This document shows positions 21,091 to 22,227 of a stretch of 22,227 bases of DNA, in pieces (the stretch's first letter is position 1; every line of letters starts with the position of its first letter). Under the pieces are notes generated by a model. It did no database searches and was not told where the DNA came from. It worked only from the letters and a program-made list of their open reading frames with translations. Both the position numbers and the translations under genes were made by a program. The DNA is from Actinomycetes bacterium (GTDB lineage: Bacteria > Actinomycetota > Thermoleophilia > Solirubrobacterales > Solirubrobacteraceae), in NCBI GenBank assembly GCA_023404805.1, contig JAEYAL010000327.1, positions 1-22,227 on the forward strand, written 5' to 3'.

Positions 21091-22227
21091 TCAAGGCCTG
21101 ACAGGTCGTCGGGCCTGGGCGACAGCGTGCGGCAAAACAGCCGTGAGCAGGGGTTCTAGCTCGGCGAGCGCCTTGGGCGAGCCGGGGAGGTTCAGGATGA
21201 CAACCGCACCGGCGGTACCTGCTCGCCCGCGAGACAGCGAGGCCATCGGCGTCGACGCCATCGAGACCGCGCGGACGGCCTCGGCGAGTCCGGGGACGTC
21301 GCGGTCGAGGACGTCAGCGGTCGCCTCTGGGGTGACGTCGTCGGGGGTCAGGCCGGTGCCGCCGAGGGTCAAGACCAGTTCGACACCCGCGGCCGCGACG
21401 GCCTCGCGGAGCGCCGCGGCGATGCCCGCGCGGTCGTCGCTGACCATCACCTCGTGCGCCACGGTCCACCCCGCGCGAGCGGCGAACGCGGCCAGCGCGT
21501 CGCGGGACCGGTCCGGCGCATCCCCCGCGCTGCGGCTCGTCGACACGTGCACAGCCGCGATCGTGACCGGGGCCGTCTGGGGGCGGTGCCCAGAGGCGGC
21601 GGCCTCAGCCAGCGGTACGGCGGCGGTCGGGGGCGCGGCCTCTCCCGGCGCCGGCGAACGCGCGGCGCCCCCACCGGCGCGGACGTCGAAGTCGCGCCGG
21701 CCGCCAGCCTTTTCGACGACGCGGACGCCCTCGATGCTCGCGTGCTGCTCGATCGCCTTGACCATGTCGTAGACCGTGAGGGCCGCCACCAGCACCGCGG
21801 TGAGCGCCTCGATCTCCACGCCGGTCTTGCCCGTCGTCCGGGCGAAGCTCTCCAAGCGCACCGCGCCGGACGCCGCGTCGACGTCCGCCTCGATGTCGAT
21901 CTTGGTGAGCGGGAGCGGATGGGCGAGCGGGACGAGCTCGGCGGTGCGCTTGGCGGCCATGATGCCCGCGAGCCGCGCGGTCGCCAGGACTTCGCCCTTG
22001 GGCATGTCGCCCGCGGCGATCAGGGCCGCGGTCGAGGGTGCGACGCGGACGGTCGCGATGGCGCGGGCGCGGCGGTCGCTCACGGCCTTGTCGGACACGT
22101 CGACCATCCGCGCAGAACCATCAGCGGCGATGTGGGTCAGCCCGCCAGGCTCCTCGCCCGCCGAGGCGCCGGACGCAGCGACCGCTGCCGAGCTCGCGGC
22201 CGCGACCGCCGCCGGCGCCGGCACCGC
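21091..22227 (-). CDS. Fused molybdenum cofactor proteins MoaC-Mog/MoaB (start uncertain, may run off the edge)
   Basis: This product joins two steps of molybdenum cofactor synthesis. Residues about 29-185 are MoaC (cyclic pyranopterin monophosphate synthase): LTHIAADGSARMVDVSDKAV, the KG of MPKGEVL, PLAHPL with the active-site His, GKTGVEIEALTA with both Glu, and YDMVKA with Asp and Lys. After an Ala/Pro-rich linker, residues about 220-377 are a MoaB/Mog domain: VSTSRSAGDAPDRSRDA, the TLGGTGLTPDDVTPEAT motif, SMASTPMASLSRGRAGTAG and NLPGSPKAL. MoaC-MoaB fusions are known in Actinobacteria. The only visible start is GTG at 22224; the frame is open to the edge, so the N-terminus (low-complexity Ala/Val/Ser) may be incomplete. 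It occupies the place where rpoC often precedes rpsL. Confidence 0.9.
   Translation of the reverse strand, partial: AVPAPAAVAAASSAAVAASGASAGEEPGGLTHIAADGSARMVDVSDKAVSDRRARAIATVRVAPSTAALIAAGDMPKGEVLATARLAGIMAAKRTAELVPLAHPLPLTKIDIEADVDAASGAVRLESFARTTGKTGVEIEALTAVLVAALTVYDMVKAIEQHASIEGVRVVEKAGGRRDFDVRAGGGAARSPAPGEAAPPTAAVPLAEAAASGHRPQTAPVTIAAVHVSTSRSAGDAPDRSRDALAAFAARAGWTVAHEVMVSDDRAGIAAALREAVAAAGVELVLTLGGTGLTPDDVTPEATADVLDRDVPGLAEAVRAVSMASTPMASLSRGRAGTAGAVVILNLPGSPKALAELEPLLTAVLPHAVAQARRPVRP

Overview
The window is a single, almost unbroken minus-strand block of translation genes from a high-GC bacterium. It reads from right to left in the classic order str - S10 - spc - alpha. Several features point to the phylum Actinomycetota: Actinobacteria-like protein sequences, many GTG starts, long Ala/Lys-rich tails on ribosomal proteins, zinc-type S14 and L36, and a fused MoaC-Mog protein. 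A deep lineage such as Thermoleophilia (Solirubrobacterales) seems most likely, but that placement rests on impression and not on a search.

Layout in transcription order: (1) 22227-21091, a molybdenum-cofactor fusion protein, open at the window edge. (2) The str cluster: rpsL, rpsG, a strong hairpin, fusA, then tuf ending in a clear hairpin terminator. (3) A structured leader of about 200 nt. (4) S10 genes: rpsJ, rplC, rplD, rplW, rplB, rpsS, rplV, rpsC, rplP, rpmC, rpsQ. (5) spc genes: rplN, rplX, rplE, rpsN, rpsH, rplF, rplR, rpsE, rpmD, rplO, secY, adk, map. (6) A 277-nt gap where infA usually lies. (7) alpha genes: rpmJ, rpsM, rpsK, a 306-nt stretch with an unknown 74-codon frame where rpsD usually lies, rpoA and rplQ. 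A UUCG-capped terminator follows.

Most S10/spc genes overlap by 1-8 nt or lie within a few nt of each other, which implies tight translational coupling. The products build the 30S and 50S subunits, move tRNA and mRNA through them (EF-Tu, EF-G), insert nascent membrane proteins (SecY), trim the first methionine (MetAP), balance adenine nucleotides (Adk) and supply the RNA polymerase alpha subunit.

No mobile element, CRISPR array, tRNA or rRNA was seen. The unusual content lies in four r-proteins with long, probably disordered additions: a 100-residue Gly/Arg/Pro tail on S3, a 166-residue Ala/Lys/Pro-rich head on L22, a 109-residue tail on S5 and a 95-residue charged head on S17. Also unusual are the absence of rpsD and infA from their normal slots, a near-identical 38-bp segment shared by rpsE and rplV, and hairpin-rich leaders before rpsJ and fusA. 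I found no sign of a wholly new system.
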